A program made the position numbers and the translations under genes. From Laguncularia racemosa (Eukaryota; Streptophyta; Magnoliopsida; Myrtales; Combretaceae), in assembly GCA_037954665.1 (NCBI GenBank), contig JBBMOL010000203.1, positions 248,001-312,000 of the forward strand: a stretch of DNA of 64,000 nucleotides, given 5' to 3'. The notes under the pieces are model-generated. The model saw only the letters and a list, made by a program, of their open reading frames with translations, made no database searches and was not told the DNA's origin. Below are positions 22,761 to 34,443 of this stretch, piece after piece; the first letter of the stretch is position 1, and each line of letters opens with the position of its first letter.

Positions 22761-23270
22761 TCCTGCTCCACATCTAAAGAAATTAACATTTAATACAACT
22801 TCTAAATAAATTACAAAACTGTAAATATAAATACAAAAGAATCGTCAACCTCCATGAAGGATCCCCCTTCTATCATGTTCAAACAAAGTTGATGAAGTAG
22901 TCAAGGCTTCACCTAAGTTGCACAATGGAAACAGGTAATGTTAGCATCATAAATGCAATGTCGAATGTCATGAAATGTGTATTGGTATTCATTATTTACC
23001 ATTATAGCATCGACGTGAGCATGTTATTCTATTATGCCCTTCTGCTTAGCAAAGTCAACATGTGAATGTCTATCTCAACGTGGTATTTTTTCTATCTTGG
23101 TTTTCCCTTTTTCCATGCGAGGTCTTTCTTTGGCGGAGTGATCGGAAGTGTACTAGCTCCCAACCCAACTTGTCGCCTATAGACATGAAGTAAGTTGTTT
23201 ATTTTTATTTTTTTGTTTTCCATTTCCCAAAGGGTTTTAGTGGTGGAGAATGTGGTAAAGTAAACAAAGA
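22761..23270. other. Intergenic, nothing recognised
   Basis: AT-rich DNA without a supported gene or repeat. Confidence 0.5.
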
Positions 23271-23272
23271 AT

Positions 23273-23505
23273 TATAGTTGTTCAAATCACAATTCAATTA
23301 TATGATTTTATGAGTTTATAATTTTATATGCGATAATTCATAGTCAAAATGTATGTAAGATTGTTTAAATATATACTTGATAGAATTATGAGTTTAAATA
23401 TATAATTTTATAAATTTTCGATTATATTGATTCTATGCAATTTTATATGATTTTATACATTTTAATTTTAAATAGAATCATAAGTTTAACAACCATATAT
23501 ATAAT
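23273..23505. mobile_element. Probable old relative of the MITE at 13154
   Basis: Left end AGTTGTTCAAATCACAATTCA and right end (opposite strand) ATGGTTGTTAAACTTATGATT resemble the inverted ends of the 13154-13376 MITE. The length (about 233 bp) and the internal TAGAATTATGAGTTTA-type repeats also agree. No clean target duplication remains. Confidence 0.5.
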
Positions 23506-24870
23506 AGAGTATATTAAAGTTCTTGTAGGAGAGATAGGTGATGCAACAACATCATACCCTTTTATTCTTCAATGTTTTGTAATTTAGTATTCTTTTTCTT
23601 TAAATAAATATTAGTCGCACTTTCAATAAGAAATGAATGGCATGAACTCTAAGATTTACACATTGGCAAGTTGTTATCTTGCTAATTATTTTGATATCGT
23701 TTGATGCAATTTTTTTGGGGGGGTATATTTCATTATTTCGTGACTTTCTTTTCCTATGAAGACATTAGATTAATATTTTAATTTTTCCGCCCAAAGTAAG
23801 ACAATGGATCCTTTTTTCTATTGTCCGGATATAACTCAATGTTTTTTGTACCCAAAACTTCTTAATAAATGTCTATTTGGTTGTATACAATGAATATTGG
23901 CTAAAAAAGAAAGAAAGAAAAACTCACATTGAAAATAGGAAAAGTGGGGCATGCAAATATTATTTTTTTAAAAACTATATATACTTTTAATATGCCACCA
24001 TCTTATATCTGAGAAGTTATTTTATATAACCTTTTTAGTAAGTTTCCATATGACCTCTTTCCTACTTTGTTAGACAATACGTAAATCACGAAACTAATAT
24101 ATATTTCAATATGAATGATTTTTATATAGTTTTTTTAAGCATATATATCGTCAATGCATCGATTGCTAGTGTTTCTCATGAATGATATTGGTTTTTTAAT
24201 AGAAAATCCCATTTAGTTATATGATATGATTATTATAGATTTTTAATAGAAAGTGAATTTGTTTATTAATTAAAACAAGATGTCTCGTATTGACTAAAAG
24301 ATAAATAAAGAAAATATATTGGAGCACTAAAAATGTGTTGTATAAGATATCTCTATATAAAAAGATGCCACTATTATAATATAATAAAATATTATGATAA
24401 TGCTACTTTTAACCTTTGAGACACAAATTACATCATAATATATGGGAAAAAGACATTTTAGGTGGTATATTTATTTGCTTTAAAAAAATTATAGACACAA
24501 ATTCGTGCCCTATTTACCTAATAGGACGACAATTTTCTTCGTGAAAATGATATTTGTTTTATGACAATATTCCAATCGATGAAGAGATACGTTCTAATGT
24601 TATATTTAACTAATCTATTAGGATGCAATTACTCTTCTCAACAAGTATGATATATTAGGATATGGCACGACCACCTATAGGATACAACAGGGCGCAATAA
24701 TTTTATGTCCAATAGCTGACGAGTCCTAACTAGTAATGTTATGGGATGCAATCGAATGTCCTGATAGACAACAATGGTTGAACCTGAACTTAAAAGAAAT
24801 TATAATTATGGAAATCTATCACTTGACGCGCAATAACGATGACCAATAACTATTACGACGCATGCTTCTT
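23506..24870. other. Intergenic AT-rich DNA
   Basis: No gene, known repeat or RNA recognised. Confidence 0.5.
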
Positions 24871-24877
24871 CTTCTTT

Positions 24878-25082
24878 TTTCAATTGGAAAGACGAAGTAA
24901 ATGACACGGATTCCAAATCCATGTTACGGTCAAAATTCTCCGAGACCAGAGTAGACTACGAATAAAGAAGAAATTGCGTGTGACCGAGGTAGAAATTGTC
25001 CTCACAATTTCCGGTAATTTACATCTCCAGCGTAATATTAAGTCACCCAGCCAGACGCATATTCATTATAAGAAGTTTGCGA
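24878..25082 (+). promoter_or_regulatory. Upstream region of phosphatase copy 1, shared with copy 2
   Basis: GAGGTAGAAATTGT at about 24986 recurs at about 53970 upstream of copy 2, and the 5' leader near 25065-25130 resembles 54935-55000. This suggests the duplicated block included promoter DNA. A TATA box is not obvious. Confidence 0.5.
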
Positions 25083-25175
25083 ATGTTTCGTGCTCTTCCT
25101 TCAGCTTACGATAATTTTCTTTCCACCGTCTTCTTAGCCAAACAAAGCCTCGCAACCACCGATTCCCGTCGTGTT

Positions 25176-28100
25176 ATGACCAACACCATCACACCGTCCC
25201 TCCTGGCCTTGAAGCCTAAACTAGTGCGAAGGTATCAAAACGTGCTAGTAATGCGCCATGGGGACCGCTTAGACAACTCTGACCCCTCATGGATCGCCAC
25301 GGCCCCGAGGCCCTGGGATCCACCCCTGACTCCCGTGGGACGGACCCGAGCACGCATGGCTGGTGCAAACATCGGGACTCAACTTGGGTTTCCGATCCAT
25401 CGGATCGTTGTGTCCCCCTTTTTACGCTGTCTTGAGACTGCTAATGAGGTGATTTATGGCTTTTGTGGCGCGGAGGATGGTATTCTAAAGAGGACTGGAA
25501 ATCGCGTCGCCAATAATACGGATTCCTCCAAGGTTAAGGTGAATATGCTTATTATCCATTTACATGATTAGCTTACGGAGTGTCAATGTCAAATAATATA
25601 ACCTCCCCGGCTTAAGTTGACTGAAAACGGAAGTATGTATCCTCCCCCACATCAATTTCATGTCATGTCTGGAAGGTTTCTGGTGGTTGAGGCATGATTG
25701 ATTTGGGTTGCTTAAGCGATTCAGAAGTGATCATCCCCAGGTGTAGCAGATAAGAGAAATCAATCTTTTAGAAGAGCGGGCACTTGCTCGGCCACCTGCA
25801 CTCTGGGAAAAGAAAAAGAAAAAGAAAATTCTAAGTCATGTCGAAATAAAATAGGTTGATAAGTGCTAATAAAGACCCTCTAAATTACTTATCGATCTGA
25901 AACTTCTCCATTTGTTGTTCAATATCTGATCTTTCCTTGCGTTTTGGCAGGTCTCCATCGAGTATGGATTATGTGAGATGTTTAACGGTGTTGCCATAAG
26001 ACACCCTCCGCCTGAGCCCGAGAATGGAGAATGGGGTTTCAACAGAGCAAAACTTGAGATGCGGCTTCCTCAACAGATCCTAGATCACGATGCTCACAGA
26101 GTATATGACGAGGTATGACTAGTATGAAAGATCAACAAACATTTTCATTATATATGGTGTGAAAGAAATCCTTGGTTGCATACCTTGTCCGAAATTACAA
26201 TGATGAAAGCATGCATGGATCTTTATTTGCAGCTACCGCAGTGGCAGGAGGCAAAGGCTGATGCGGCGTCTAGATTTACACAAGTTATCAAAGAGCTTGC
26301 TGATAAATATCCATTGCAAAATTTGTTGTTCGTTACGCATGGTAAGCTTCTTTTTCATTTTGAGATGGATATATTTTGGTATTGTATGTGAAAATCAAGT
26401 TGATTCAGCTGCCTTCAGCCATTGAACACACCTACAGCAGCAGAAATCTCATTTCATTGAGAGAGAGAGTACTGAGAGCTCTAGAACACTGTAACTGTAC
26501 TGCTGCTATTATTTGACTAACTGAACTAACACTTGATATTATTTGTAATCTGATGATTACAAATGGACTGGCAGAAAATTGACAAGTGTCAACATGAAAT
26601 AATGCCACATGGCCCTTAAGCAATGGTTTATTTGAAAGATTAAAGAATGTGCAATTATCGCGTTTCTATATTCATCCACGTCCTTTAAATATGGTTGTAT
26701 TTCACTCCTTAATCTGCAAGAAAAGCTTCCTGTTTCAACTTTTTTTATAATCCTTCACATGAAAAATTTTGCCAAACATGATTAGTATTGGATAAAATAA
26801 TTTCTCATTTAACGTATGTTTGTGTTTACTAAGTTAAATTAACGCCATGGTTGTTATAATAATCTTTAGATGTTGTTGATGATTGGAAATGAAAGGTGAT
26901 TGGAATAATAGCTATAGCAAGCATTAAAAATACTAACAGAAAGTGAGAAAAAAAGATTTTTCCTCTTGAAAATAAGAAATATTTTCTACATTTTAATCGA
27001 TATTTTCCGTGGTGGACAACTATTATTATTAGAAATTAACTGCAAAATTCACTTACCACATGATCTACTGCACATTTAATGATTGTTGGTGCATTGACTG
27101 TAACAAATGACGAGAAACTTTTTTTTAATGTTTTCTTCAAAACAAACCCACCCTTTTAAGTCAACTTCTGTTCTAGGATCAAAACCGAGTCTAAAATGGA
27201 TAACAAAAGTTAAAATGCACAATAAAACCAGCTCCTGCTTAGACTTCTACTCCATTTTTGAAAGATAGAAAGAAAAAAAGATCAAAATATTTTATTCTTT
27301 TTTACATGTTTGTTTATAAGAGGGAAATAAAAGGAAAGAAAATTAATTATTAGCAAAGGCAAAAGGTGTCATGGTATCAAATTATAAAAATTCTCATGAA
27401 AACTAATAATTTAATCAATTATAGGGGTAAAACAGAAAATTGTATCTTTTTTTTTTTTTTTGTTACTTTTTCTTCATTCTGGGTGGCATAATTTTTAGTG
27501 CGGTCCATGGATTTATCTCCCTCTCAATTCTATTCCTTCCTAATTTTTCTTCTAACGAAAATAAATCAGATTCCTTCCAATTCTTTCCAACATTCCAAAC
27601 ACAGTACTAAGGTCTATACGATATATGCTGCTCCATTCTATGATTTGTAATTTTGATATTGACTTGGATGTCCAATCGAATCTTCAATTATTTGTATTTT
27701 TTTTAATTAAATTCGTAATTTCAAAAGTATGAGTTAGGTGCGAATAAAATCATAACCACTAGAATGGGGTTATATTTTTTAAAGAGTGTAATTTTATACG
27801 AAAATAGTATAAAAGAAGAAGAAGAAGAAGCTTCCAGTTTAGTTTAGTGGGGATTAGTAGTAAATACACTTTTCTAGAAGTTTTGAATAGGTCAAAGCAT
27901 GCTTAGAGCTTTTTTTTTTTAATATGTACTTAACGAATAATTTGCATCTTTTTCCCTATTTATTTTCAAAATAAGGACTTAGTATCTCTAAACTTTTAAG
28001 TAAAGAGAGTACTATATTCAGACTTGGAGAGTTATACATTAGCCTAACTGCAGTGGAAGGGTATTCAGAAGAGAGAGAAGGGGACCCTTTTTGTTTTTTT

Positions 28101-28370
28101 TTTTTATGTTTCAGTAACATCCAAGTACATTATTATTACGAAACATTTTGTAATAATCAGATTAAATGTTTTTTTTTTTTTTTTTTTTGGGATGTAGGAG
28201 AAGGAGTTTGTGTTGCAGTTACAGCGTATTCAGATGGTATAAAGATGAAAAAGACGCAGTATTGCTCGTATGCTAAACTTAGAAGGCCTATATATGAAGA
28301 CAACGGAGCTTCTGCTGGGGAGTTTGAACTAGAAAATGTAGTTGGTGGCCCTGAGATTTCTCTCGATTAG
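25176..28370 (+). CDS. Histidine phosphatase (phosphoglycerate-mutase-like), copy 1
   Basis: Four exons: 25176-25538, 25951-26112, 26233-26341 and 28198-28370, all with GT-AG borders, giving 268 aa. Motifs: VLVMRHGDRLDN (about residues 28-39) with the R-H-G phosphohistidine site; SPFLRCLETA (a second phosphate-binding Arg); VTHGEGV across the exon 3/4 join, with the second catalytic His. This matches plant phosphoglycerate mutase family proteins related to UBASH3/Sts phosphatases; substrate unknown. An in-frame upstream ATG at 25083 would add 31 residues rich in Ser/Thr/Arg; I chose 25176 because copy 2 has no open frame upstream. Intron 3 is 1.86 kb (703 bp in copy 2). A T-rich tract at 28168-28188 precedes the exon 4 acceptor. 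AATAAAT near 28459 may serve for polyadenylation. Confidence 0.88.
26423..26622 (-). repeat. Possible small solo LTR in intron 3 of copy 1
   Basis: On the minus strand it starts TGCTTAAGG and ends TGTGTTCA, and contains CTCTCTCTCAATGAAATGAGA, a pattern common near the end of small Copia or TRIM LTRs. No target duplication was found, so this is tentative. Confidence 0.4.
26640..28190. other. Rest of intron 3 of copy 1
   Basis: AT-rich with poly-T runs near 27449, 27911, 28095 and 28168 and a short GAA repeat near 27813. No exon seen. Confidence 0.5.
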
Positions 28371-30735
28371 GTCAAATGATTTATTGATCGATGGAAAGAT
28401 TCAATTTCATTTTTTTTTCTTTCCCGTGAATGATTTGAGACCATTTCCTAGTAGTTGTAATAAATCATTTTGTTTGATTGTAAAATACACAAGGTAGTGA
28501 TTTGTTTTCAAGAATCAAGTCTTGGGTTTAATTAATTTGCCAAATCATATGTGGTACGTATTTGCATGGTATGGTATATTGTTACGACTTAAAAAAAAAA
28601 AAAAGAAAAAAAAGGCAAAACTTCATTGATTAAAGGCATTTTACCATTTTTTTTTTAATTTTTTAAATTGGATCTCACAAGGAGGGAATTTCGTGTACGT
28701 CACGTGAATAATTTACTTTCCCTCTGCTTTCTAGAGAAAAGGATTTTGGCTACTACAAGACAAAATAGTTCAAATTTTAAGGCATGACACGTTCACTACT
28801 ACAGCAAAAACACCCATACGATTCCAAAGCTATAAAATAACGTGAGATGTATCGGAGTCCGGAGAGATAGAACTTCGAGCAAGGTGGTTTAATCGGGTGT
28901 TTTTTTGGTTAGTACTAATTTTAAATACTTGTAATAAACATTTTAAATGGATATGCCAGATGTAATATGATAGGCCATGTGGAGAAAACATACAACTCAA
29001 TTGTAAAACACTAATATTTAATCAACCTTGCTTCACATTCTAGCAATATTGTTATGACTAGCTAACATAAGCCTAGATACAATCAATCACAACACAACAA
29101 ATTTAACATCACGGCTAGTAGCCAATTATGGCTTCAATAAAAAATTCAACACCAAATCCTCTCATGATGGTCATAATAAGTAATTGCACATGGTTCAATA
29201 ATTAACAAACAAATGGCTTACATTATCAACTATAACTAGAGTTGAGAAAGTGAGCCAAACGAGCCGACTCGTGGTCAAAATAGGCCAACCCTTGTTGACT
29301 TACACATATTGTGGGTCCAAAAATTTTGCCCGCTCCGCCCTACGGGCTAATGCAAGCTACACAGGTGCGGGTTAAAATGACCCGTTGCTTTTGCAGGTCA
29401 AAATTTTTTACCCGCCTTGTAAAATTTTTGAGGGCTTCGCAGGCCAGCCTATTGAGCCACCCCACATTCCCGACTCTAACTACAACATAACATAGATCAA
29501 TAAGAAGTTAACTCACTTATTATAGCAAATTTCTTGGGTACACTTTCTCAAAAGAACCTAGCCACACTCCATTAAGTTAGAATATATTAACTGTAATATA
29601 ATTACATTATCGCTTATTATTTCTATTTTCCACTTTTATACCATTAACTTCTAATTGCCATAATTTTTTCATTTTCTTATCCATTTTTAACAAACCTTGT
29701 ATTGTTATGATTCTTATGAAGAGTACTATTTAATCATGATGAGAAGGAAATCTAACCAACATATCAATTTACAAAAAATGCCTCTTTTTTCAATACCAAT
29801 TTATTATTAAGTTATTTTAATTGTGTATGTAATTCAAATTACCCCTGAAATTCAATCAATTTTAACATTATGTCCTAAGTCAAAACTAATCAGAACCAGC
29901 ATTCTATCAAATATATTAATCTCAAAACAGGTTAATGATATTAATATCATTAATTTAGCTTTAATATCAATATTTTAGCCATTTTGCATGTAAATAGGGA
30001 TTATTTCCATAAAAAATATCATGACACTCTAAATTCATATATATCAATATTGTAACATCATATTATTAATTGAACTTGCCGTTAATAATTTACTAAATTA
30101 GATAATTATCCTCTAATTTGCTCAAAATCAGCTACAATTTACATAATCGATCAAATTTACATACAAATTAGAATTAAATATTCCTACTAACATAATCAAG
30201 CTTAGAGAATAATTACAAGTTAGATCTATCACATAATTTCATGCATAATAGGCTATATCTACCATTAAATTCATAATAATTAGTAAACCTCAATTTTTTT
30301 TTTTGTAAATTCTTTTTATAACGTAAACTAAATATAATCAAGATTATGTGTACCAAAAGTCATTAAGAAGAAACATCATTCAGGGTTTAAAAAATTTATT
30401 TTAATTCGCACTCAAAACAGGGCATTTCCTAAAGACCTTACATACACACCAATAATTTCACAAAAAATAAAATTACCATGTTAAATTATACCTAAAATAA
30501 CCCTAGAATACCAAGTTTCATGAATTTTCAAGAAGGTTTGATATTTCCATTATATTTATCTCTTATCGAGGAAAAAATGGGAGATTACCTTCGTTGGAGC
30601 TTTGGCAACCATTGCAGATGACTTGGACCAAGTCATTAAAAGACTCACAAAGTTGAGAGACTCTAAGAAAAACAAGCCATGGGAGGCTTGACCCTTGGCA
30701 AGTCCCTATTTATCTGCAAAATACAAGAGGAAACT
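28371..30735. other. Intergenic region with repeat scraps
   Basis: No gene seen. CACTACTACAGCAAAAAC at 28795 resembles a CACTA-type transposon end but has no partner. A GC-richer block at about 29240-29480 stands out from its AT-rich surroundings and looks like a piece of a dispersed plant repeat. Confidence 0.45.
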
Positions 30736-30739
30736 TTAC

Positions 30740-31640
30740 CTCCCACAACTAGAATCCCTACATTGGAATTCTACAATGGTACCACCAACCTAACATACAT
30801 TCTTGCACATTTTCAATCACAAATGGACCTTTGAGGCTACAGTAGGGTCATTATGTGCAAAGCTTTCCCTAACACACTTAAGAAGGTTGCACACACTTAG
30901 TTTAACCAATTAAAACCTACTTCCATCTCTTCTTTGAAAAATTGGCAAACCAATTCCACTTACATTATTTGGCAAGTAAGATGCTAGCTAAAGACTCTAT
31001 GATCCTCAACACTATCTAGTAGAGGCCAAACAAATTTTTTGTGTGAGTATATCCATTGCTTCACGATGGCGCATCTCAACTTAATGTAGACCCAAGCATC
31101 TCCTTAAATATGACTATCTAGGATATTTGCTACAACTAGCCCTTTTTCTTGGCACTTGTAAAAAAGTGGTCGACAAGTATGGAGAAATTTAAGGAAAAGG
31201 TTGCCACCTACGTTACCATGGAAGATAACCTTAAAGCCTAAAGCACACTAAGCTCTAGCTTGACCGGTAAGAAGGAAACCACTCACAAGGATCGAGCACC
31301 AGTAAAAGAGCGCCTTGAGCTAGCTTCTAGCTCCATCATTAGCTCATCTACCAATGGAAACAACCACGTGTATGATAATAAGCTTAACATTCCCTACTTA
31401 ACTGCTTATACTTTATTAAACAAGTCTTAGAGGTAAATACTCCTAGAAATAAGAAATAGAGGAATTTTGACTTGGTCAGTGTTGATGAAAGGCAACCTAG
31501 CTAAGAGAAACCAAGACAAGTTATGCAAGTTCTACAAAGATATAGGCTACACCACAAAACAATGCACAAACCTCAAGGATACAACAGAGGATGCCATCAA
31601 GCATAGCTACCTCTAGGAATATACAAGCGAGCATGGCTAG
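30740..31640 (+). pseudogene. Tat-like gag remnant
   Basis: PTLEFYNGTTN near 30755 and FNQLKPTSISSLKNW near 30905-30945 fit the retrotransposon gag domain. Then YLTAYTLLN near 31395 and CKFYKDIGYTTKQCTNLKD near 31527-31585, the zinc-knuckle-like end of this gag type. Many stops. Confidence 0.78.
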
Positions 31641-31859
31641 AATTGACATGGCAATGACGACTGTCCCTAAAGAAGAAGACAAATTGATGATGCCTAATGA
31701 GCCATGAACAATAATTGGCATAACAATTGTGAAAGCATGATCGATCACACTACCCCAAGCTGCTAAATAAATACAATTGTGAGTGGCCCAACTGCAAGTA
31801 GACGATTAAATTCCCAAATGAAAGCTTATGCCCTCCACCATAAATACATCGATGCCCTT

Positions 31860-32585
31860 TCCACTTAGTTTAAGAAACCTAAGGTCGACACTTTGGTTAT
31901 CTTCTCTTACAAAGATCTCGAAAACATCTACTATTCTTACAACAACCCCTTAGTCATACAAGCCAAGATTGTAGGTTTTTGTGTTACTTAAATCTTAGTG
32001 GATGTGTGTAGCTCTACAAACGTTGTATATTGCTCGACCTATGGCTAGATGAAAAATAAGTTACCAACTAAGATGAAATCGTATGACCACCCCCTCTTCA
32101 AATTCAATAGCCAACCCATTAAAACCATGGGAATCATGACACTCCCCATACAACTTAAAGATGGCAAGCACATGGCTGATGCCATGGTAGACTTCCTAGT
32201 TATCCATTGTTGGTCTCCACATAACATCATCCTCAGATGACCCACGATTAATGTTGTAAAGATAACCGCTAGCACATAATACTTGAAAGTAAAGTTCTAG
32301 ACCTCCATAGGGCTTGGCATCTACTAAGGTGACCAACAACTTGCGTGATCATGCTGCTTGCAAGCTTTATAGTAGGGCAACATGACTAACATTATTGATA
32401 TAGGACCCAAAGAGAAGCTTGGTTCTCAAGGTGCCCTAGTAGAAGAAACTGAACCACTATAACTAGGAAATTTCAAAGACAAAGTCACCTTAGTAAAAAA
32501 ATCCCTTCCTAACCACTTCAAAAACCACCTCGTCGATTTCCTCTAACATAATTGTGATGTATTTGCCTAGTCTCCATCAGATATG
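31860..32585 (+). pseudogene. Tat-like protease and start of RT
   Basis: A protease-type stretch near 32080-32240 includes YDHPLFKFN and DAMVDFLVIHC, characteristic of Gypsy proteases of this type; the active-site DxC/S region near 31995 is decayed. Near 32560-32585 the RT start reads DVFA then SPSDM, where the inserted LTR element cuts it. Confidence 0.72.
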
Positions 32586-32590
32586 TTACA

Positions 32591-32978
32591 TGTCACGAGA
32601 TAGGCACTCTTAGAGATCTTGTCTAGCGCTTGACCATCCTTTATTTCATATTTTTGTCTCATTTTTGGATGGCGAGTCAGCGTTCCATTCTTGTTTGCTT
32701 AGGACTTGTTTTGAGCCCATCCCTCATCAAGAGAGTCTTCATTTGGCATTGCTATGGCCTCCCTTATGATTATGGAGACTAACCTTCTTAATTGGTTTCG
32801 GATTACTATGGCTATCATTAGGAGAGTGGCATTAACTCTTAAACAGTTAATTCACGGGTGGCTAAACTCACCCTAAGAGAACCTAACTCCTAGAACAAAC
32901 TAACTTATTGATGCCACTCACTATATTTTAAGCCTAAGTTGATTCCTCACTCCTCACTTGATGTTATGGATTGTGACA
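32591..32978 (-). repeat. 3' LTR of the small LTR element
   Basis: Aligns with 40481-40826 over most of its length (shared blocks around GGATGGCGAG and CTTGATGTTATAG). Somewhat longer than its partner. Confidence 0.78.
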
Positions 32979-33019
32979 TTCTCTTTTACCTAAATTTGTG
33001 ATGCTTTCATCATGAGGTT

Positions 33020-33517
33020 AATTTTCTACCACTATCTTGTTTCCCAATAGATTACCACCCTTCTCCATCAGCAAACTCGCCTATGGTCTTCTCCAGTCAA
33101 GGCTTTGGGCTTCCATAGGCCTTCTTCTCTCATCCTCACTCTCTCTCTCTTTTTTTTTTTTTCATTTGAGATCTCCTTTTTTTAAGTTGCCTAATGGTAG
33201 GGCGACTTACTATTGTACTGCTCTAATTGATTACTGCCTCCTCTACTCATTGCTAAACTCTACCCTAAGATCACCTCAATTGGGACTCTAGGCTTCCACG
33301 AGCATTCCTCTCTTGCCTTCACCCCTCCATGTCCTTTAAGATTGCCTCTTGTTGAGCTACCCAATGGTAAGGTGGCTTACAATTGTACTTCCCTAGATGG
33401 TTATCGCCTTCCTCCACCTATTATCTTCATTCACTTCAAGATCATCTTAATCAACACTTTCAAGCTTCCATAACTCTCTTCACTTAGTCTGGACCCTTTC
33501 CATGTTTTTTGAGATCG
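33020..33517. repeat. Tandem 170-bp repeat inside the small LTR element
   Basis: The block around CCTAATGGTAGGG at 33190 recurs at 33360 and again, beyond the Gypsy-4 insertion, at about 40225, with matching text between. Spacing 170 bp. T-rich and non-coding. Confidence 0.72.
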
Positions 33518-33522
33518 CCTTT
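33518..33522. other. Target duplication CCTTT, left copy (Gypsy-4)
   Basis: Same five bases at 40208-40212 right of the element; the host 170-bp repeat runs through the join. Confidence 0.75.
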
Positions 33523-34262
33523 TGATGAGAACCCTAGGTTGAGATGTCCTAGAACCTGATCGGATGGAAAAGAAACCTTAAAATCATCTTTGAAATCAAG
33601 TAACGAACTTGACCTTAATTCAAATACCGAATTAAAACCAAAGCTATAAATGGATTGTGATAGCTACAAGAAACCTTGATAGGATCAGATGATGTTCTTG
33701 ATGAAGAAAAACAAAGGGTTTTTCTCAAAATACATAAAGTGACCCTACATCTTCGTGCCCCTAAAAGACTATTTATAGTCTACAACTAAAAAGGCAAAAT
33801 TACAAAGAAATTACAAGTCGACAATATATAGGTTGACTTCCTTAGTTGGCCCCAAGGCCGGTGACCTAAATTTAGGCCGACTAACTAAGTTGACGGCTTA
33901 GATGGCCAAAACTGGCGGCCTTCATTCTACGCCAGCTAGAAAAGCTGGCGGCCTAAGTCCCAACATCAGCAGCCTTCTTCCACTTCTAAGTGATCTTCAA
34001 TATCTTATACATAATGACATCCTTAAAGCTCAAAATTGTCCATTTGCTAAGATTACTCTAAGCTTTGGTCTTCATTATCATTATTGGAGATGCTTGACAA
34101 ATGGAAAATAATCTCTTCATCTTTTAGATTAATCATCCGTAATGCTTGGTCTATGTGATCTTAAATAAGTCCATTTAAAGCTTGCTCTATGCGTTTTGCC
34201 CTTGCCCTTGTAATCAATCCTCTAATTCCTTCCAATGGATTATAGGATTCGCCCTCGAATCA
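33523..34262 (-). repeat. Gypsy-4 3' LTR
   Basis: About 740 bp, matching 39462-40207. On the minus strand its first part can be read as GLITRARAKRIEQALNGLI (about 34225-34165), a protein-like motif also present in the 5' LTR and in the solo LTR at 49227. Confidence 0.85.
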
Positions 34263-34443
34263 CCTGCATCATACAAAGATAAATCAGCAACATCAAAAGT
34301 AGCACTTATGTTTCCATAGTTGTTGGGCAAATCAATCTTATAGGCATTGTCATTTATCCTTTTATTACTTAGAATGACCCATCTCCTCTAGGTTGTAACT
34401 TGGATTTCCTTTGTTCGAGAAACCTTTCCTTGTGAAAATATAC

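Noticed and set aside
24996..25082. Extended N-terminus of phosphatase copy 1 beyond the ATG at 25083
   Set aside because: It depends on a TTG start and runs into promoter sequence shared with copy 2.
25539..25571. Read-through end of copy 1 exon 1 as a short protein
   Set aside because: A GT donor at 25539 joins to a conserved exon 2 with family motifs; the stop at 25569 lies in the intron.
26418..26627. Target duplication around the possible solo LTR in intron 3
   Set aside because: The flanks GCCAT and ATGGT are not direct repeats.
32586..32590. TTACA as a target duplication of the small LTR element
   Set aside because: The right flank is CCAAG; only the length agrees, so no duplication is claimed.
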